Below are positions 5,272 through 7,248 of a stretch of DNA of 7,248 bases, in pieces (the stretch's first letter is position 1; each line of letters begins with the position of its first letter). Source of the stretch: Actinomycetota bacterium. GTDB taxonomy: Bacteria; Actinomycetota; Acidimicrobiia; Acidimicrobiales; CADCTF01. The notes under the pieces are model-generated. The model ran no database searches. It saw nothing but the letters and a program-made list of their open reading frames with translations, and was not told where the DNA came from. Both the position numbers and the translations under genes were made by a program. Where the stretch lies: the NCBI GenBank assembly GCA_019348305.1, contig JAHWJQ010000104.1, positions 1 to 7,248 of the forward strand. Direction: 5' to 3'.

Positions 5272-5861
5272 GCCGTCTGCGGGAGGACGCCTCCGAGGCC
5301 GGTGCCACAGTCATGGAGCTCGTGGTGGTCGTGTTGGTCTTCGGGATCATCGTGACATCCATCTTCGGGGTGATGAACAACTTGACGGCGGCCGAGCAAC
5401 GGGCGCAGCTTCGGGTGCAGACGCAGGAGGACATCCGGGAAGCGCTGACCGCCATGGCCCGTGACCTCCGGTCGTCCGCGGGTTTGGAGATCGCCTCTTC
5501 GGCGGCGGCCACGCAGGCGATCACCCTCATCGGCTCGGACAACGCCCGGACGCGCTGGCGGGTCCTAGCGTCAACCGGTCGGCTCCTTCGGGAGGTCGAC
5601 CCGTCGAACACGGGCCAGTGGGTGCCGTCGCGCACGTACCGCGACGTGCGCAACGGCGCCGATGCCATCCCGCTCCTGCGCTACTACGGGGCCGGCAACG
5701 TCCAGTTCGACCCGTCGACGACCCTCCCCTCGACACTCTCCAAGTGCGCGCTGCGGGTGAGGCTGACGCTGCGGGCGGGGCCCGTGACAGGCAGCGTGTA
5801 CACCTCCACCCAAGACGTCTCAGTCCGGAACCGGGGCTCTCGAGGAGTGGCCGGATGTTGA
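5268..5861 (+). CDS. PilW-like minor prepilin
   Basis: The 197-residue product has a 12-residue leader ending Glu-Ala-Gly, then ATVMELVVVVLVFGIIVTSI. Glu5 of the mature form is present (E17), but residue 1 is Ala instead of the usual Phe. One transmembrane helix (about 15-35) is followed by 'EDIREALTAMARDLRSSAG', the amphipathic helix typical of PilW/GspJ-like minor pilins, in which 'al..l.rdlR.a' is common. The remainder is beta-rich, with two cysteines (in 'SKCALRV' and the C-terminal Cys) that could form a disulfide. The start ATG overlaps the upstream stop in an ATGA junction, indicating translational coupling, and the end overlaps the PilX-like gene by 7 bases. It is likely part of the pilus-priming or tip complex with its two operon partners. 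The PilW assignment rests on order and helix features. Confidence 0.85.
   Translation: MSRLREDASEAGATVMELVVVVLVFGIIVTSIFGVMNNLTAAEQRAQLRVQTQEDIREALTAMARDLRSSAGLEIASSAAATQAITLIGSDNARTRWRVLASTGRLLREVDPSNTGQWVPSRTYRDVRNGADAIPLLRYYGAGNVQFDPSTTLPSTLSKCALRVRLTLRAGPVTGSVYTSTQDVSVRNRGSRGVAGC
5842..5847 (+). promoter_or_regulatory. Ribosome binding site of the PilX-like gene
   Basis: GAGGAG lies 7 bases before ATG 5855, inside the end of the PilW-like gene. It supports 5855 rather than the earlier in-frame ATG at 5618, which would give a 79-residue Arg/Pro-rich extension of shadow-frame character before the membrane helix. Confidence 0.65.
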
Positions 5862-6997
5862 ACACCAACCGGAGCGAATCCGGGAACCTCATCATCGCGA
5901 CCGGTGTCCTGATGGTCCTGACTCTGCTCGGGCTCGGGATGATCGCCCGCACCGTCTCCAGCCAGAAACAGGTCCGCGCCAGCCAGGACTTCAACGCCGG
6001 ACTAGCTGCTGCGGACGCCGGAATCGCTGACGCCCTCTTTCAGCTCGACCAACTGCCACAGAACGCCTCAGCCACCACCTTCACCAAGACGAATGAAGCC
6101 GTTCCCGGGGGCAGCGGGGGCCGGTTTTCCTACACGGCCACCCCGCTCGACGACAACCGGTATCGCATCCGGTCGTCGGGGACTGTCAACGGCGTTCAGC
6201 ACGACGTCATCGCCGATGCCAAGCGCCGCCGCCGGTTCGACTACGTCTTCTACGGCCGGTCCGAGATCAAGGTCAACGGTAACTGCAAGGAGTTCCCCGG
6301 ACCCATCGGATCGTCCGGCACGATCATCGGGACCGGCACCACGGCCGGGAACTGCATCCCGCTCGCCGAGTGCTTCCTCAGGGACAACGGCGACCTGCCA
6401 ACGCCCTCTGCCGGCTGCGGCGACCAGGTATCCAGCCGGAACCCGAATGGCCGGCGGCTGCACGAGACGAACATCAAGCCCCCCGTCGCGCTCCCGGTGC
6501 CGCCGCCTTCGCTCACCGACCTCGGCTGCCCCGCCGTCGGCGGCATTATCACCGGAACCCTCAACGGCCAGGGCGGAACCGGCTACTACAACTGCACGTC
6601 GTCCGTGGCGCTGAGGGGGACCATCACCGTCGTCAACGGCCCGGTGATGCTCTACGTCACCGGCGGGACGGTCTCCGTCGCCGGCTGCGGGTCCTGCGGA
6701 ACACCGATCTTTAACGACGGCGGCGATGCGATCAACTTCCAACTGTACGTCGGGAACGCGTCCACCATCACCTTCCCTACCGGCAGTCGCGTCTTCGCCG
6801 GGATTTACGCGCCGACGAGCAAGGTGTCCGTCCCGCCGAACGTCACCTTCAAGGGCGGCATCGTGGCGGACGAGGTCACCATCAACGGCGCCCCGAACCT
6901 CGGCGTGCTGGACCCCACGCTCGACAGGTTGACGATCGAGAGCTGGAAGCTCTTCAACTACCGAGAGGTCCCTTCCACCTGCACGACGAACTGCTGA
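5855..6997 (+). CDS. PilX-like minor pilin with large Cys-rich beta domain
   Basis: The 380-residue protein begins with a short leader (to about G10 in 'SESGN') and a single hydrophobic helix (about 12-30, 'LIIATGVLMVLTLLGLGMIA'). Position 5 after G10 is Ala instead of Glu, as in PilX/GspK-like subunits. 'ASQDFNAGLAAADAGIADALFQLD' matches the PilX-type 'a..A..AGl..al' helix. After an Arg-rich point (R125-R127), residues 128-380 form a Gly/Thr/Val-rich region with many short strands and ten cysteines in the whole protein, an even number suggesting disulfides. 'GPVMLYVTGGTVSVAG' and 'RVFAGIYAPTSKVSVPPN' then 'FKGGIVADEVTINGAPN' look like rungs of a right-handed beta-helix and resemble a domain often fused to PilX-type N termini (I recall it as DUF7305). 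PilX proteins are usually nearer 150-200 residues. It closes the three-gene operon and probably caps the tip complex. Confidence 0.83.
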   Translation: MLNTNRSESGNLIIATGVLMVLTLLGLGMIARTVSSQKQVRASQDFNAGLAAADAGIADALFQLDQLPQNASATTFTKTNEAVPGGSGGRFSYTATPLDDNRYRIRSSGTVNGVQHDVIADAKRRRRFDYVFYGRSEIKVNGNCKEFPGPIGSSGTIIGTGTTAGNCIPLAECFLRDNGDLPTPSAGCGDQVSSRNPNGRRLHETNIKPPVALPVPPPSLTDLGCPAVGGIITGTLNGQGGTGYYNCTSSVALRGTITVVNGPVMLYVTGGTVSVAGCGSCGTPIFNDGGDAINFQLYVGNASTITFPTGSRVFAGIYAPTSKVSVPPNVTFKGGIVADEVTINGAPNLGVLDPTLDRLTIESWKLFNYREVPSTCTTNC

Positions 6998-7014
6998 CGC
7001 CCCACCGACGCCGG

Positions 7015-7020
7015 TAACCT
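7015..7020 (+). promoter_or_regulatory. Candidate -10 box of a leaderless aroC promoter
   Basis: TAACCT fits TAnnnT and ends 6 bases before GTG 7027, so transcription would start at or next to the start codon. It contains an in-frame TAA (7015-7017), so the coding region cannot extend upstream of it. There is no ribosome site. A weak -35-like CTGACG overlaps the preceding stop codon. Confidence 0.5.
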
Positions 7021-7026
7021 GAGCGG

Positions 7027-7248
7027 GTGCTCCGGTACCTCACCGCCGGCGAGTCCCACGGAAGGGCACTGGTCGTCACGGTCGAGGGTCTTCCCGCCGG
7101 CTTGCCACTGACGGTCGAGGAGATTCAGGGCGAGCTGGCCCGCCGGCGTCTCGGCTACGGCCGGGGCCCGCGGATGCGATTCGAGCAGGACGAGGTGACG
7201 CTCATCGGGGGCGTCCGCCACGGGCTCACCATCGGCTCGCCGCTGGCC
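7027..7248 (+). CDS. aroC: Chorismate synthase AroC, N-terminal fragment (runs off window end)
   Basis: The 74 visible residues ([20 protein letters not shown] and on) match the N terminus of chorismate synthase. The signature 'GESHG' has the conserved His near residue 11, followed by 'EGLPAGLPL', '[12 protein letters not shown]' and '[21 protein letters not shown]', which carry the Arg and Gly residues of the FMN and phosphate site. The enzyme converts 5-enolpyruvylshikimate-3-phosphate to chorismate using reduced FMN, in the cytoplasm, as the last shikimate-pathway step. The start is GTG 7027, the first possible start after an in-frame TAA at 7015, and it appears leaderless. The full protein is usually about 360-400 residues, so about four fifths lies outside the window. 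It is unrelated in function to the pilus genes and probably opens an aroC-aroK-aroB cluster. Confidence 0.96.
   Translation, partial: MLRYLTAGESHGRALVVTVEGLPAGLPLTVEEIQGELARRRLGYGRGPRMRFEQDEVTLIGGVRHGLTIGSPLA

Noticed and set aside
5618..5854. 79-codon N-terminal extension of the PilX-like protein
   Set aside because: It lies wholly within the PilW-like gene in another frame, is Arg/Pro-rich, and would bury a normal pilin-type leader; GAGGAG supports ATG 5855.

Overview
The window is high-GC bacterial DNA (about two-thirds G+C by eye) carrying the 3' half of a type IV pilus (T4P) locus, followed by the start of the shikimate-pathway gene aroC. The pilT-pilC-pilin-minor pilin-aroC order, the strong GC bias at third codon positions, and starts that look leaderless behind TAnnnT-like -10 boxes all suggest an actinobacterium, perhaps of the Acidimicrobiia or a neighbouring uncultured class. 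The class is inference; no marker here fixes it.

Layout, all on the + strand. Positions 1-147 are the last 48 codons of the retraction ATPase gene pilT. pilC (158-1378), the inner-membrane platform protein, follows after 10 bases and ends at a strong hairpin terminator (1398-1437). The 332-base gap 1379-1710 is a structured leader. It holds a clear class I cyclic-di-GMP (GEMM) riboswitch at about 1524-1614, then a hairpin-rich stretch that is probably its expression platform. Next is a canonical major type IV pilin (1711-2208), closed by a perfect UUCG-tetraloop hairpin (2241-2270). A polytopic Wzy_C / O-antigen-ligase-like protein with a C-terminal TPR-like tail (2317-3987) follows and may be a pilin glycosylation ligase. 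Then comes a tight, overlapping minor-pilin operon: a PilV-like prepilin with a fibronectin III domain (4060-5271), a PilW-like prepilin (5268-5861) and a PilX-like protein with a large cysteine-rich C-terminal domain (5855-6997). The window ends inside aroC (7027-7248+).

Working model: PilT and PilC belong to the pilus motor, the pilin forms the fibre, and PilV/PilW/PilX form a priming or tip complex that here carries extra extracellular domains likely to act in adhesion. The Wzy_C protein may decorate the pilin or make surface glycan. Cyclic-di-GMP appears to set pilin synthesis through the riboswitch, separately from the motor genes, which end at their own terminator. The riboswitch and the enlarged tip pilins are the most noteworthy points. 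No mobile element, CRISPR array, tRNA or rRNA was seen.
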